64,000 nt of DNA from Prolixibacter sp. SD074 (GCF_009617895.1 NZ_BLAW01000001.1:735001-799000), one strand, 5' to 3'. Counted from the stretch's first letter, positions 18,192 through 28,842 are shown. The notes: generated from the sequence alone by a model not told the origin. Made by a program: numbers and translations.

Positions 18192-19222
18192 TTTTTCATT
18201 TTTTGCCGAAGCAGGTTTCCGAACGTGTGAATGTCTTCTTCCGTCGTATCGAACGAGGTCATCCAGCGTACTTCATTGCGCTGCTCGTCCCAGGTATAAA
18301 AGAAAAACTCTTTTTGTAATTCAAGGATTAATTCGCCTGGAATGATAGCAAATACGCCGTTTGCATCTACTGGCTGGGTAATTTCAACTCCTTCGATGGA
18401 TCGAATTTCTTCTTCCAGTAACCGGGCCATACGGTTGGCATGCGTTGCATTTTTCTTCCACAATCCGTCGCCCAGGTAAGGAATAAATTGGGTACTAATG
18501 AAGCGCATTTTAGAACTTAACTGTGCAGCCTGTTTGCGAAAATATTTCGTGAAAGTAGCCAGTTCCGGTTTGAAGGAAACAACCGCTTCCCCTATCATCA
18601 TACCATTTTTGGTACCTCCGAAGGAAAGAATATCGACTCCTGCATCGCGGGTGAATTCGCGAAAGTTCATATCAAGCGCTACAGCCGCATTGGCCAAACG
18701 GGCACCATCCATGTGGAGGTACATACCATGCCCGTGCGCTAAATCAGCCAAAGCCTGAATTTCTTCTTTCCGGTAAACGGTTCCCAATTCGGTGGCCTGC
18801 GTAATGCTGATAACTCCGGGCTGGGCATGGTGCTCGAAGCCAAAACCATGAAGATGCGGTTTGATATCTTCCGGACGAAGCTTTCCGTCTGAAGTGCTGA
18901 CCGGGAGAAGCTTGCTGCCGGTAAATTTTTCCGGGGCACCGCATTCGTCCACCTGGATGTGTGCCGTTTCGGCGCAGATGATGGAATTGAATGAACGGGA
19001 GGCTGATTTCAAACTGAGAATATTGGCTCCGGTGCCGTTGAATACGAAAAATACTTCGGTATCGTTACCAAACTCCTTTTTAAAAAGTTGTATGGCTTGT
19101 TCGGTCCATCTATCTCCGCCGTAACCAACGGCATGGCCCTGGTTGGCTTCAACCATTGCGTTCAGAATATCGGGGTGAATGCCCGAATTATTGTCGCTGG
19201 CAAAGCCTCTTTCATGTGTCAT
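18188..19222 (-). CDS. ltaE: Low-specificity L-threonine aldolase
   Basis: PLP enzyme of the fold-type I family that splits L-threonine and L-allo-threonine into glycine and acetaldehyde. The PLP lysine is in SFGGTKNGMM, preceded by the aspartate motif HMDGARLANA. The N-terminal FASDNNSGIHPDILNAM is typical. At 344 aa it has normal length. Starts a two-gene transcript with the rhomboid protease, an odd pairing with no evident functional link. Confidence 0.94.
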   Translation of the reverse strand: MTHERGFASDNNSGIHPDILNAMVEANQGHAVGYGGDRWTEQAIQLFKKEFGNDTEVFFVFNGTGANILSLKSASRSFNSIICAETAHIQVDECGAPEKFTGSKLLPVSTSDGKLRPEDIKPHLHGFGFEHHAQPGVISITQATELGTVYRKEEIQALADLAHGHGMYLHMDGARLANAAVALDMNFREFTRDAGVDILSFGGTKNGMMIGEAVVSFKPELATFTKYFRKQAAQLSSKMRFISTQFIPYLGDGLWKKNATHANRMARLLEEEIRSIEGVEITQPVDANGVFAIIPGELILELQKEFFFYTWDEQRNEVRWMTSFDTTEEDIHTFGNLLRQKMKK

Positions 19223-19450
19223 GTATAAATCTGCTTTATAATTAAACTTCCTGATGTTTTTACTATGCTCGGCGGTATTTTGTGCCGACTTGAAGTTACG
19301 ATATTAACTATTCTGCACAAAAATATGTTTCTTTTTCGATTTAATTATTGTATTTTCAATTACACGGAAACGTTGATTTTAATGGTTATCCAAACCGGAT
19401 GGCCATTTTTTCTCTGATAGTGGTGATGATAAATTGGTAATGGACTTGAG

Positions 19451-20773
19451 ATGAGAAAGAAAGAGAAAAGTGTGGTTAGTATTTTCTGGTTCCGTCGCGA
19501 CCTGCGGCTGGAAGACAATGTTGGTCTCATGCATGCCCTGAAAACCAGGGAAAATGTGTTGCCTTTGTTTGTATTTGACCCGGAAGTTTTTCAACGGGAC
19601 GAAAACAACCGAAATGTTCAGGTGGGCTTTGTGTATGATACATTACTGGGAATAAAAGAAAAACTTGAAATTATTGGTTCCGGGTTGTATGTGGCTGCCG
19701 GCAAACCGCTCGATGTCTTTAAGGCATTGATGGACAGCTATCATATTTTCTGTGTGTATGCCAACCGGGAGTATGAACCTTATACGCTTCGGCGGGATGA
19801 CGAAGTTGCTGCTTATCTTACCAGCCAGAGGGTGGAGTTTCATACCTATAAGGATCATGTTTTGTTTGAGCAAAACGAAATTGTAAAAGACAACGGTGAA
19901 CCCTATACGGTATTTACGGCCTACAAACAACGGTTTCAGCGAAAGCTGAATCAGTCGATGGTTGTGGCGGCAGTAATTTCAACGTATGCATATAATTTTC
20001 TCAGGACTTTGCCGCTTGCCATGCCTTCGCTGGAGAGTATGGGATATTCGCGGGTAGAAGTACCTGTTCCTCCCCGGAAGTTACCTGCCGGGTTGCTGAA
20101 GGGTTATGAAACGGATCGGGATTTTCCTGCCCGGAATGGAACGTCACATCTTGGTGTGCACCTGCGATTTGGCACCGTAAGTATCCGGAAAGTAACGGCG
20201 CTGGCGATGCAACATTCCGATACGTTTCTGAATGAACTGATTTGGCGGAACTTTTACAGTGTTATCTTGTGGTTTTTTCCCCGGGTTGTTCATGCTTCTT
20301 TTAAGCCGGCTTACGATGAAATTGTCTGGGACAACAACAAGGAGCATTTCAAAGCCTGGTGCGAAGGACGGACCGGCTATCCGTTGGTTGATGCCGGGAT
20401 GCGCGAACTGAACGCCACCGGATACATGCACAACCGTGTGCGGATGGTTACGGCCAGTTTCCTGTGCAAACATTTGCTTGTCGACTGGCGTTGGGGAGAA
20501 GCATATTTTGCCCGGAAATTATTGGATTATGATTTGGCGTCGAATAATGGAGGGTGGCAGTGGGCTGCTGGCTCGGGAAACGATTCAGCGCCTTATTTTC
20601 GTGTTTTTAATCCGGAATTGCAGGCCAAGAAGTTTGATCCGGACGGAGAGTACATTGTAAAATGGATTCCGGAATATGGAACGATGTCCTATCCGAAACC
20701 CATTGTAGTTCACGCCGAAGCCTGTGAACGGGCGCTTGCACGTTATGCCGAAGCAGTAAAAGCTAAAGCTTAG
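19451..20773 (+). CDS. phrB: Deoxyribodipyrimidine photolyase
   Basis: Light-driven repair of UV cyclobutane dimers. N-terminal photolyase alpha/beta domain (about 10-140, SIFWFRRDLRLEDN) for the antenna pigment, and C-terminal FAD-binding domain with GYPLVDAGMRELNATGYMHNRVRMV, the DWRWGEAYFARKLLDYD region and NNGGWQWAAGSGND. The 440-aa length fits the class I / cryptochrome-like group. Converges on gpx: the two stop regions overlap by 4 nt. Suggests exposure to light. Confidence 0.95.
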   Translation: MRKKEKSVVSIFWFRRDLRLEDNVGLMHALKTRENVLPLFVFDPEVFQRDENNRNVQVGFVYDTLLGIKEKLEIIGSGLYVAAGKPLDVFKALMDSYHIFCVYANREYEPYTLRRDDEVAAYLTSQRVEFHTYKDHVLFEQNEIVKDNGEPYTVFTAYKQRFQRKLNQSMVVAAVISTYAYNFLRTLPLAMPSLESMGYSRVEVPVPPRKLPAGLLKGYETDRDFPARNGTSHLGVHLRFGTVSIRKVTALAMQHSDTFLNELIWRNFYSVILWFFPRVVHASFKPAYDEIVWDNNKEHFKAWCEGRTGYPLVDAGMRELNATGYMHNRVRMVTASFLCKHLLVDWRWGEAYFARKLLDYDLASNNGGWQWAAGSGNDSAPYFRVFNPELQAKKFDPDGEYIVKWIPEYGTMSYPKPIVVHAEACERALARYAEAVKAKA

Positions 20774-21315
20774 TTTTTGCTTTCAATCCAGCTAATGATC
20801 TTTTCTGAATCAGGCTTATCCTGAGGCAATGCTACACCAACCAGGTGGCCTGTTTTGTCAATCATGAACTTCTGAAAGTTCCATTTGATTGGTGCGTCCA
20901 TTATACCATTCTTCGATTTCTCTGTCAGCCACTGGTAGAGCGGGGCCATGTCATCACCCTTCACTGAAATCTTTGACATCATCGGAAAGGTAACATCGTA
21001 ATTTTCGGTACAGAAAGTTTTAATCTGGCTGTTCGTCCCTGGTTCCTGGTGCATAAAATTGTTGGCCGGAAAGCCGACAATAACAAATTTATCGGGCCCG
21101 TACTTTTTGTAAATCGCTTCGAGTTGCTTGTACTGCGGTGTGAACCCACATTTGGATGCGGTATTTACAATCAGCACCTTTTTCCCTTTTAGCGATGCCA
21201 TATCAAATGGTTTGCCATCAATATCGGTTACCTTAAAATCATAGATGGTTTTCTCCTGCGCAAATGTGGTGAGCGTCATCGCCAGTATGGAAAACAGTAA
21301 AAAGAATTTTTTCAT
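20770..21315 (-). CDS. Glutathione peroxidase family protein, exported
   Basis: Thiol peroxidase of the GPx family; with no glutathione system evident here it probably takes electrons from thioredoxin. The peroxidatic residue is a cysteine, not selenocysteine (NTASKCGFTPQY). The Trp-Asn motif WNFQKFMI is present. The second conserved block reads FPANNFMHQEPG where the common form is FPCNQFGxQEP, so the usual resolving Cys and catalytic Gln are replaced. An N-terminal signal peptide (MKKFFLLFSILAMTLTTFAQ) points to the periplasm. 181 aa; overlaps the phrB end. Confidence 0.92.
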   Translation of the reverse strand: MKKFFLLFSILAMTLTTFAQEKTIYDFKVTDIDGKPFDMASLKGKKVLIVNTASKCGFTPQYKQLEAIYKKYGPDKFVIVGFPANNFMHQEPGTNSQIKTFCTENYDVTFPMMSKISVKGDDMAPLYQWLTEKSKNGIMDAPIKWNFQKFMIDKTGHLVGVALPQDKPDSEKIISWIESKN

Positions 21316-21482
21316 AATCTGTCAGTTTTTATTTAGACTGCACTCTATTTTGGATATAATAAACAACAAAGCCAGGCAAAAAGTTGCTCAGCATAATTTT
21401 CATCTGGCAGTAAACCAGAAGCTTGTTTTAGTCGTTGATAACTTATGCGAAAACGGGGCATAAATGGTTGCCCATTTTATAC

Positions 21483-21490
21483 TATATTTG
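21483..21490 (+). promoter_or_regulatory. Probable -7 box for dnaX
   Basis: TATATTTG, a full match to TAnnTTTG, 31 nt before the ATG at 21521. It lies downstream of the alternative ATG at 21464, which supports the later start. Confidence 0.55.
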
Positions 21491-21520
21491 AATTTCAAAT
21501 CTGGCACCCGAGGAATTTTT

Positions 21521-22645
21521 ATGGAGAATTATATTGTTTCAGCAAGAAAATACAGACCTTTTACGTTTAGCTCGGTCGTTGGGCAGCCGTCGATTACTGC
21601 CACGCTTAAAAATGCGATCCGTAATAACCATCTGGCGCATGCATACCTGTTTTGCGGACCTCGCGGGGTAGGGAAGACTACCTCAGCCCGTATTTTTGCC
21701 AAAACCATCAATTGTCAGAATATTACTACTGAAACAGAGCCTTGCAATACCTGTGAGTCATGTAAGGCTTTTAACGAAAACAGATCTTACAATATTCACG
21801 AACTCGATGCTGCGTCCAATAACTCGGTGGACGATATTCGTACGCTGGTCGACCAGGTTCGGGTCCCGCCGCAGATTGGAAAATACAGCGTGTACATCAT
21901 TGATGAGGTACACATGTTGTCGCAATCTGCATTCAATGCTTTCCTGAAAACACTGGAAGAACCGCCTCCACATGCTATTTTTGTGTTGGCTACTACCGAA
22001 AAACATAAAATCCTGCCAACCATTCTTTCACGTTGTCAAATCTTCGACTTCAACCGGATTGGCATTACCGATATTGAAAAACATTTGGCTTCGGTGGCCG
22101 AAAAAGAGCAAATCAACTTTGAGCCGGAAGCGCTGAATATTATTGCCCAGAAGGCTGACGGCGCTATGCGTGACGCACTTTCCATTTTCGACCAGGTGGT
22201 GAGCTTTTCAGGTAGTAACATTACTTACCAGGATACCATCTCGAACCTGAATGTGTTGGATTACGACTACTATTTTCGATTGGTTGACGGGTTTCAAAAA
22301 GGTGATGTCCCGGGTGTTCTGATGATTTTCAACGAGATTCTGGATAAGGGGTTTAACGGGCATCACTTCGTATCCGGTTTGTGCCAGCACTTCCGTGATT
22401 TGCTGGTGTGTAAAGATCCGGTGACGGTGGAATTGCTGGAAGTAGGTGGCGACATCAGGGAAAAATACCGGCGCCAATCCGAAGAGTGTAATTTGCCATT
22501 CCTGGTGGAAGGATTGAATTTGGCCAGCGAGTGCGATATGCAATACAAGGCTTCATCCAATAAACGCTTCCTGGTAGAGCTGGCACTCATTCGCATTGCA
22601 CAGCTGGAAGAGGCATTTAAAAAAAAAAGGCTGACGAACGCGTAG
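21521..22645 (+). CDS. dnaX: DNA polymerase III gamma/tau, zero-frame (gamma) product
   Basis: ATPase of the replicative clamp loader. The start at 21521 gives the family N-terminus MENYIVSARKYRPFTFSSVVGQ; an in-frame ATG at 21464 would add 19 non-conserved residues upstream of the promoter. Walker A is CGPRGVGKTTSARIF, the zinc finger is CQN...CNTCESC, Walker B is IIDEVHML, sensor 1 is ATTEKHKILPTILSRC. This frame ends after 374 aa with KKKRLTNA, directly after ten A residues, and lacks the C-terminal tau domain, which continues in the -1 frame. Either this is a genuine gamma subunit made alongside tau by slippage, or the frame break is an assembly error. Confidence 0.9.
   Translation: MENYIVSARKYRPFTFSSVVGQPSITATLKNAIRNNHLAHAYLFCGPRGVGKTTSARIFAKTINCQNITTETEPCNTCESCKAFNENRSYNIHELDAASNNSVDDIRTLVDQVRVPPQIGKYSVYIIDEVHMLSQSAFNAFLKTLEEPPPHAIFVLATTEKHKILPTILSRCQIFDFNRIGITDIEKHLASVAEKEQINFEPEALNIIAQKADGAMRDALSIFDQVVSFSGSNITYQDTISNLNVLDYDYYFRLVDGFQKGDVPGVLMIFNEILDKGFNGHHFVSGLCQHFRDLLVCKDPVTVELLEVGGDIREKYRRQSEECNLPFLVEGLNLASECDMQYKASSNKRFLVELALIRIAQLEEAFKKKRLTNA
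22619..22628 (+). other. A10 slippery run at the dnaX frame change
   Basis: TTT followed by ten A and then GG. The zero-frame stop is at 22643-22645 and the -1 frame has a stop at 22618-22620, so joining the two frames is only possible between 22619 and 22645, exactly where the A-run lies. A purine-rich GGAAGAGG sits 4-6 nt upstream; no strong hairpin was seen downstream. Confidence 0.7.
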
Positions 22646-23310
22646 TTTCTACCATACTTTTACCCATTTTTTCGGCGGCAACGGCAAAAAAAGTAACCCG
22701 GTCAAATGAGTCCGTTTCACAAAGCGGAGCGGACAGCGGTAAACCAGCTGAAGCGGACAGGCAGCCGAATACGCCTGTTGTTTCACCGCCAGCGCCAGGA
22801 AAGGTAAAGAGCCGGAGGGTGGCCCGAAGGGACAGTATTAGCACTCCCTCGATTGCCAATGCGCTGAGGGGAAACAAACCTGCTTTTGAATATAAAAAGG
22901 AAGCGACACAGCAGGCAAAGCAGGTGGCAGAACCGGAAGTGCATCCGTTTACCGGAGAAAAATTGGCAGAGGCATGGAAGGGGTTTGTAGAGCGGGTGGA
23001 TGCACCACAACTGAAAGCTGCTTTATCGACACGCGAACCGTTGTTGACGGACGAATGGAACGTGAATTACTTGCTCGACAACGAGACACAGCGCGAACGG
23101 TTGGTGTTGGAAGTAAAGCCGAAGTTGCTGGGCTTTTTGAGAAGAACACTGCGGAACGAACGGATTGAAGTGGAGTTTCAGATTGCGGAGGGGGATGATG
23201 CGTTACCGCGTAGACCTTATTCCGACTCGGAAAAATGGCAGGCCATGGTGGAGGTAAATCCATCTTTGGCTCAGTTTAAGAAGATGTTCGGACTCGATTT
23301 TGATAGTTAA
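22621..23310 (+). CDS. dnaX: DNA polymerase III tau C-terminal domain, -1 frame
   Basis: Open in the -1 frame from the A-run to the stop at 23310 (229 codons); the first ATG in this frame is at 22819 and is not needed. A proline/alanine/lysine-rich linker (about 70 residues) is followed by the tau C-terminal domain: HPFTGEKLAEAWKGFVERV, LLDNETQRERLVLEVKPKL, LRNERIEVEFQIAE and the end NPSLAQFKKMFGLDFD, as in Bacteroidota DnaX. Joined to the zero-frame part by a -1 shift it gives about 596 aa, a normal full-length DnaX for this phylum. The conservation shows the frame is under selection, so tau is presumably made. Confidence 0.82.
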   Translation, partial: KKKADERVVSTILLPIFSAATAKKVTRSNESVSQSGADSGKPAEADRQPNTPVVSPPAPGKVKSRRVARRDSISTPSIANALRGNKPAFEYKKEATQQAKQVAEPEVHPFTGEKLAEAWKGFVERVDAPQLKAALSTREPLLTDEWNVNYLLDNETQRERLVLEVKPKLLGFLRRTLRNERIEVEFQIAEGDDALPRRPYSDSEKWQAMVEVNPSLAQFKKMFGLDFDS

Positions 23311-23422
23311 GAGAATCTTGAAACGATATGTACCGTAACCTGACATCAAGGTGAATTCAAACTAAACCAGTCCAATCTTGTTTAGTAAACATCATTTATT
23401 CTATTAAAAAATTTATTCAGGC

Positions 23423-24649
23423 ATGGACAAAATTAATGTTTCCAATCCCGTTGTAGAGCTTGACGGCGATGAAATGACCAGGATTATCTGGCAGATGATT
23501 AAAGATCAACTCATCCTGCCGTACCTGGACCTCGACATTAAGTATTTTGATTTGGGTATTGAGCATCGCGACGCGACCGACGATCAGGTGACTGTTGACG
23601 CTGCCAACGCCATCAAGAAGTACAAAGTGGGGATTAAATGTGCAACCATTACCCCGGACGAGAAGCGGGTGGAAGAGTTTGGCCTCAGGCGCATGTACAA
23701 ATCACCGAACGGTACCATTCGTAACATTATTGGTGGAACCATTTTCCGCGAGCCTATTTTCGTGAAAAATGTACCGCGTTTGGTTCCGCAATGGACCGGC
23801 CCGATTGTAATCGGACGTCACGCATTCGGGGATCAGTACCGTGCGACCGATATGGTCGTCGATCGTCCCGGAAAACTGACGATGACTTTCACTCCGGAAG
23901 ATGGTTCGGAACCCATTACTCACAATGTTTATGACTTCGAAGGCGCGGGTGTGGCCTTGTCGATGTACAACACCGAAGAGTCTATCCGTGGTTTTGCGCA
24001 CAGCTGTTTTAAAATGGCGTTGCAGAAAAAATGGCCGCTCTACCTGTCCACAAAAAATACCATTCTCAAGAAATACGATGGTTTCTTTAAGGATATCTTT
24101 CAGGAAATCTTTGAATCAGATTATCAGAAACAGTTCGACGAAGCTGGTATTACATACGAGCACCGTCTGATTGATGACATGGTAGCATCGGCATTGAAGT
24201 GGAACGGTAACTTTATCTGGGCCTGTAAAAACTACGACGGCGACGTTCAGTCGGATACCGTAGCTCAGGGATTCGGTTCGCTGGGACTAATGACTTCGGT
24301 ACTGATGACGCCGGATGGCGATATTCTGGAAGCAGAAGCGGCCCATGGTACAGTGACCCGTCACTACCGTGAACACCAGAAAGGGAACCCAACTTCAACC
24401 AACCCGATTGCTTCTATCTATGCCTGGACGCGTGGCCTGGCATTCCGTGGACGTCTGGATAACAACGAAGAGTTGATCAAATTCAGCCATACGCTGGAAG
24501 AAGTTTGTGTTGATACGGTTGAATCAGGCAAAATGACAAAAGACCTGGCCCTGGCCATCCACGGAAAAGATTTGAAGCCGGAACATTACCTCACAACCGA
24601 GCAGTTCCTGAATACCCTGGCTGAAGGCCTGAAGGCACGGTTGAGTTAA
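23423..24649 (+). CDS. icd: NADP-dependent isocitrate dehydrogenase, eukaryote-like dimeric type
   Basis: Oxidative decarboxylation of isocitrate to 2-oxoglutarate in the TCA cycle, giving NADPH. The sequence is of the subfamily shared with eukaryotic cytosolic IDH, not E. coli Icd: [19 protein letters not shown] at the start, [21 protein letters not shown] (substrate loop), [25 protein letters not shown] and [11 protein letters not shown], then [12 protein letters not shown]. 408 aa is the expected size. Monocistronic between dnaX and ferritin. Confidence 0.97.
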   Translation: MDKINVSNPVVELDGDEMTRIIWQMIKDQLILPYLDLDIKYFDLGIEHRDATDDQVTVDAANAIKKYKVGIKCATITPDEKRVEEFGLRRMYKSPNGTIRNIIGGTIFREPIFVKNVPRLVPQWTGPIVIGRHAFGDQYRATDMVVDRPGKLTMTFTPEDGSEPITHNVYDFEGAGVALSMYNTEESIRGFAHSCFKMALQKKWPLYLSTKNTILKKYDGFFKDIFQEIFESDYQKQFDEAGITYEHRLIDDMVASALKWNGNFIWACKNYDGDVQSDTVAQGFGSLGLMTSVLMTPDGDILEAEAAHGTVTRHYREHQKGNPTSTNPIASIYAWTRGLAFRGRLDNNEELIKFSHTLEEVCVDTVESGKMTKDLALAIHGKDLKPEHYLTTEQFLNTLAEGLKARLS

Positions 24650-24692
24650 TAAATGTGTTCCGAACGTGGCTGGGCGCCCGCCTGATTATTTG

Positions 24693-24700
24693 TATATTTG
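24693..24700 (+). promoter_or_regulatory. Probable -7 box for ferritin
   Basis: TATATTTG, an exact TAnnTTTG match, 33 nt before the ferritin ATG. Confidence 0.5.
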
Positions 24701-24732
24701 GGTTCAGATATAAACCTTAAAATCAATTAATC

Positions 24733-25245
24733 ATGTTGAAAGAAGCAGTTAATAAAGCAATAAACGAGCAAATTAACGCTGAATTTCATTCGGCTTACCT
24801 CTATTTGTCCATGTCGGCTTATTTCGAAGCTGTCGGTTTGTCAGGTTTTGCCAATTGGATGAAGGTTCAATACAAGGAAGAATTGGCGCATGCACAGAAA
24901 TTTTTCGACTACGTGAACGACCGCGGAGCAAGGGTTATTTTAGCCCCGATTGCTGAAGTTCCGGCTGAGTTTAATGAGGTAGTCGATGTTTTTGAGAAAA
25001 CGCTGGCACACGAACAAAATGTTACGGAACGTATTAATAATCTGATGGATATTTCGATTGCAGAATCAGATCATGCTACCAAGAGTTTCCTTCAGTGGTT
25101 CCTCGACGAACAGGTTGAGGAAGAGAATACCGTCGATCAGATATTGAATAATCTGAAGATGATCAACGGCGAAGGACAAGGCCTGCTGATGATGGATCGG
25201 GAAATGATGAACCGGACGTTTTCAGATCCGACCACCGGGGCATAG
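24733..25245 (+). CDS. ftnA: Bacterial non-heme ferritin
   Basis: Forms a 24-subunit shell that oxidises and stores iron. Four-helix bundle of 170 aa. Ferroxidase-centre residues are visible: Glu17 (NAEFHSAYLYL), Glu50 and His53 (YKEELAHAQKF), Glu94 (LAHEQNVTERI) and a C-terminal helix with WFLDEQVEEEN. No heme-ligand Met of bacterioferritin is evident. Monocistronic, with a hairpin and a terminator downstream. Regulation by iron is likely from the family, but no Fur site was recognised. Confidence 0.95.
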   Translation: MLKEAVNKAINEQINAEFHSAYLYLSMSAYFEAVGLSGFANWMKVQYKEELAHAQKFFDYVNDRGARVILAPIAEVPAEFNEVVDVFEKTLAHEQNVTERINNLMDISIAESDHATKSFLQWFLDEQVEEENTVDQILNNLKMINGEGQGLLMMDREMMNRTFSDPTTGA

Positions 25246-25339
25246 TTCTTGATAAACATTTCCCGCCTGGCAAATCTGCCCTCTGGCGGGAAATTGATCG
25301 GACCGCGATTTTACATCCGAAAATATTGATTTCGTAAAG

Positions 25340-25375
25340 AGGAGAGTGCCCCTGGCGGTATTCTCCTTTTTTTCT
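25340..25375 (+). terminator. Rho-independent terminator after ferritin
   Basis: AGGAGA pairs with TCTCCT around an inner GCC/GGC pair and is followed by seven T. A second, T-poor hairpin (TTTCCCGCC with GGCGGGAAA, 25259-25293) lies just before it. Confidence 0.65.
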
Positions 25376-25512
25376 GTTCTGTGAAGGCAAAAAATTGGGG
25401 AATTCGACTCGCCGAAAAAAATAGCGATTGTTTTCAATGCTTGCAACTTTTAGTTTAATTTGTGAGTGATTCGCGATAGAAGTAAACATAAAAAATAACC
25501 GAACAAGATATA

Positions 25513-28500
25513 ATGGCATTTGTAACAAAATTTCTAACACAAGTCTTTGGTAATAAATCCGAAAGGGATATCAAAGGGATTCTGCCGGTATTGGAGCGCG
25601 TGAAAAATGAATTTGATCGCGTAACCGGGTTTACCAATGACGAGCTTAGAGCTGAGACAGAAAAACTAAAAGGCAGGATTAAAGAGTATATCAAGGCTGA
25701 AGAAGACGAAATAGCTTCATTAAAGGAACAGGCTGAAAGTGGTTCGGTGCCTTTGGAAGAGAGTGAAAAACTCTACGACAGGGTCGACAAACTGGAAGAG
25801 GTGATCGATACGAAGATTGAGGAAGTATTGAATGAAGTTTTGCCCACGGCTTTTGCCATCGTGAAAGATACCGCCCGCCGTTTTGCGGAGAACGAACAGC
25901 TGGAAGTGACGGCCAATGATTTCGACCGTGATTTAGCTGCCGCGAAAGATTACGTGGATGTGAAAGGAGACATAGCCGTTTACGCCAATCACTGGGAAGC
26001 GGGAGGTTCGGAGCAGAAGTGGAATATGGTCCACTACGATGTTCAGCTCATCGGTGGTATTGTGCTTCACGAAGGTAAAATTGCCGAGATGGCGACCGGT
26101 GAAGGTAAAACGCTGGTGGCAACCTTGCCGGTTTTCCTGAACGCCATGGCAGGCCAGGGAGTACATCTGGTAACCGTGAACGATTACCTGGCCCGTCGTG
26201 ACTCGGAGTGGATGGGACCTATTTTCGAATTCCACGGCTTGTCTGTTGATTGTATTGACAAGCATCAGCCCAATTCGGCCGAACGACGTGCTGCTTACAA
26301 TGCAGATGTCACGTATGGAACCAACAATGAGTTTGGTTTCGATTACCTGCGCGATAACATGGCCATCAACCCATCCGATTTGGTGCAGCGGAAACACCAC
26401 TACGCCATCGTCGATGAGGTCGACTCGGTTTTGATTGACGATGCCCGTACGCCGTTGATTATTTCGGGCCCGATTCCAAAAGGCGACGACCAGCTATTCG
26501 AAGAGTTGAAAGCACCGATTGAGCGTTTGGTAAAACTGCAGCGTGACCTTGTGGCACAAATTCTGGCGGAAGCCAAAAAGAAGATAAAATCGGAAGATTC
26601 CAAAGAGCGTGATGAAGGTTCGTTATTGTTGCTTCGTGCATTTAAAGGTCTTCCCAAGAATAAAGCGATTATCCGTTATCTGAGCGAAGAGGGTATTAAA
26701 GCCAGGATGCAGAAAACGGAGAACTACTACATGCAGGACAATAACAAGAACATGCATATTGTTACTGACCCGCTTTACTTCATCATCGACGAGAAACTGA
26801 ACTCGATTGAGTTAACAGATAATGGGATCGATGTACTGTCGGAAGACAACGAAGATTCCAACTTCTTTATTTTGCCCGATATTGGTGCCGAGATTGCTGA
26901 AATCGAAAACGACGAATCGTTGGATGCACAGGGCAAACTGGCAAAGAAAGACGAGCTGATTCAGAGTTACGCAGTGAAATCGGAGCGTGTGCACACCATC
27001 AATCAGTTGTTGCGTGCCTACACCATGTTCGAAAAGGATGTGGAGTACGTGGTAATGGACAACAAGGTGAAAATCGTCGACGAGCAAACCGGACGTATCA
27101 TGGAGGGCCGGCGCTATTCCGACGGATTGCACCAGGCCATCGAGGCAAAGGAGCGGGTGAAAGTGGAAGCTGCCACACAGACATTTGCAACCATTACACT
27201 TCAGAACTACTTCCGGATGTACCACAAACTGGCCGGTATGACCGGTACGGCGGAAACGGAAGCAGGAGAATTGTGGGACATCTACAAACTGGAGGTTGTT
27301 GTTATCCCGACCAATAAACCCGTTGTACGGAAGGATCACGAGGATTTGGTTTACAAAACCAAAAAGGAGAAATATAACGCTATTATCGAGGAGATAATCA
27401 AACTGCATAAACAGGGACGGCCAATCCTGGTAGGTACCACTTCCGTGGAAATATCGGAATTGTTGAGCCGTATGCTGAAAATGCGGGGGATCGATCACCA
27501 GGTGCTGAACGCGAAGTTGCACCAGCGTGAGGCTGACATTGTGGCGGAAGCCGGTAAGCCCGGGACCGTGACTATTGCGACGAACATGGCCGGACGGGGT
27601 ACCGACATCAAGTTGACGAAGGAAACGAAAGAAGCCGGCGGTTTGGCCATAATTGGCACCGAGCGTCACGAATCACGTCGTGTCGACCGCCAGTTACGCG
27701 GACGTTCCGGCCGTCAGGGTGACCCCGGTTCATCTCAGTTCTTTGTGTCGTTGGAAGACGACCTGATGCGCCTCTTCTCTTCCGACCGGATTGCCGGTAT
27801 TATGGACCGCCTGGGACTGGAAGAGGGCGAAGTGATTCAGCACTCCATGATTTCCAGGTCCATTGAACGGGCACAGAAAAAAGTGGAAGAGAACAATTTC
27901 GGTATTCGTAAGCGATTGCTGGAATACGATGATGTGATGAACTCGCAGCGTGAGGTCATTTATAAGAAACGTAAACATGCGCTCTTCGGCGAACGCCTGG
28001 AAGTAGACGTACTGAATATGATGTACGACTCTGTGGAAGGTCTGGTAGCCGATTTCCACCAGATGGGACAGGACGCTTACGAAGAATTCCGTCTCGAGGC
28101 CATGCGTTTGCTCTCCATCGACACCTCGGTGACGAAGGAAGAATTCATCAGCCAAAATCCGGAAGAAATTACCGGGCGGATATACAAGGAAATGATCGAC
28201 AATTATTCCCGAAAGGTGGAGATCATCGCCAAGCAGGCATGGCCGGTTATTAAAGATGTATACGAACACAAATCACACATTTACAATAATATCGTTGTTC
28301 CTATCAGCGACGGGCAGAAGGTTTACCAGATTGTTACCAACCTCGAGAAATCGTACAACTCCGAGGCACAGGATTTGGTGAAATCATACATGAAACAGGT
28401 GAACCTGGCTTCGATTGACGATTCGTGGAAAGAGCACTTGCGTGAACTGGACGATTTGCGTACTTCGGTACAGAACGCCAGCTACGAGCAGAAAGATCCG

Positions 28501-28842
28501 TTGTTGATTTACAAGCTCGAATCCTTCAACCTGTTCAAATCAATGATGGATAAGCTGAACCTGGATGTGGTTTCCACCCTGATGAAGGGACATATTCCCA
28601 TCAGCGATCCGGACCAGGTACAGGAAGCACGGGCCGTTCAACACACCGATCGCTCACAGTATCAGGAGCAGAAAAGTGAAGCCGGCAGGTTGAGTTCCGG
28701 CGGCGGTGAACAGGGTGGTGAGCAACAACCACCCAAGAAAATGGAGCCGATTCGCCATGGGCCGAAAATCGGACGAAATGATCCATGTCCTTGCGGAAGT
28801 GGAAAGAAATATAAACAATGTCATGGGCGTGGCGTTGTGTAA
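25513..28842 (+). CDS. secA: Preprotein translocase ATPase SecA
   Basis: Motor that drives unfolded preproteins through SecYEG. Nucleotide-binding fold 1 carries [17 protein letters not shown] (Walker A) and [19 protein letters not shown]; fold 2 has [12 protein letters not shown] and [29 protein letters not shown]. The C-terminal zinc motif is present ([13 protein letters not shown]). At 1109 aa it is long: an extra helical insertion follows DEAD motif II (about residues 320-420), as is common in Bacteroidota. Ends 72 nt before lgt, with which it may be cotranscribed. Confidence 0.98.
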   Translation: MAFVTKFLTQVFGNKSERDIKGILPVLERVKNEFDRVTGFTNDELRAETEKLKGRIKEYIKAEEDEIASLKEQAESGSVPLEESEKLYDRVDKLEEVIDTKIEEVLNEVLPTAFAIVKDTARRFAENEQLEVTANDFDRDLAAAKDYVDVKGDIAVYANHWEAGGSEQKWNMVHYDVQLIGGIVLHEGKIAEMATGEGKTLVATLPVFLNAMAGQGVHLVTVNDYLARRDSEWMGPIFEFHGLSVDCIDKHQPNSAERRAAYNADVTYGTNNEFGFDYLRDNMAINPSDLVQRKHHYAIVDEVDSVLIDDARTPLIISGPIPKGDDQLFEELKAPIERLVKLQRDLVAQILAEAKKKIKSEDSKERDEGSLLLLRAFKGLPKNKAIIRYLSEEGIKARMQKTENYYMQDNNKNMHIVTDPLYFIIDEKLNSIELTDNGIDVLSEDNEDSNFFILPDIGAEIAEIENDESLDAQGKLAKKDELIQSYAVKSERVHTINQLLRAYTMFEKDVEYVVMDNKVKIVDEQTGRIMEGRRYSDGLHQAIEAKERVKVEAATQTFATITLQNYFRMYHKLAGMTGTAETEAGELWDIYKLEVVVIPTNKPVVRKDHEDLVYKTKKEKYNAIIEEIIKLHKQGRPILVGTTSVEISELLSRMLKMRGIDHQVLNAKLHQREADIVAEAGKPGTVTIATNMAGRGTDIKLTKETKEAGGLAIIGTERHESRRVDRQLRGRSGRQGDPGSSQFFVSLEDDLMRLFSSDRIAGIMDRLGLEEGEVIQHSMISRSIERAQKKVEENNFGIRKRLLEYDDVMNSQREVIYKKRKHALFGERLEVDVLNMMYDSVEGLVADFHQMGQDAYEEFRLEAMRLLSIDTSVTKEEFISQNPEEITGRIYKEMIDNYSRKVEIIAKQAWPVIKDVYEHKSHIYNNIVVPISDGQKVYQIVTNLEKSYNSEAQDLVKSYMKQVNLASIDDSWKEHLRELDDLRTSVQNASYEQKDPLLIYKLESFNLFKSMMDKLNLDVVSTLMKGHIPISDPDQVQEARAVQHTDRSQYQEQKSEAGRLSSGGGEQGGEQQPPKKMEPIRHGPKIGRNDPCPCGSGKKYKQCHGRGVV

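Noticed and set aside
22819-23310. A separate 163-aa gene starting at the ATG 22819
   Set aside because: The same frame is open back to the dnaX A-run and continues the DnaX tau linker and domain, so it is the end of dnaX and not an independent gene.
26812-27669. 285-aa frame opposite secA
   Set aside because: Shadow of secA, which carries all its conserved motifs here.
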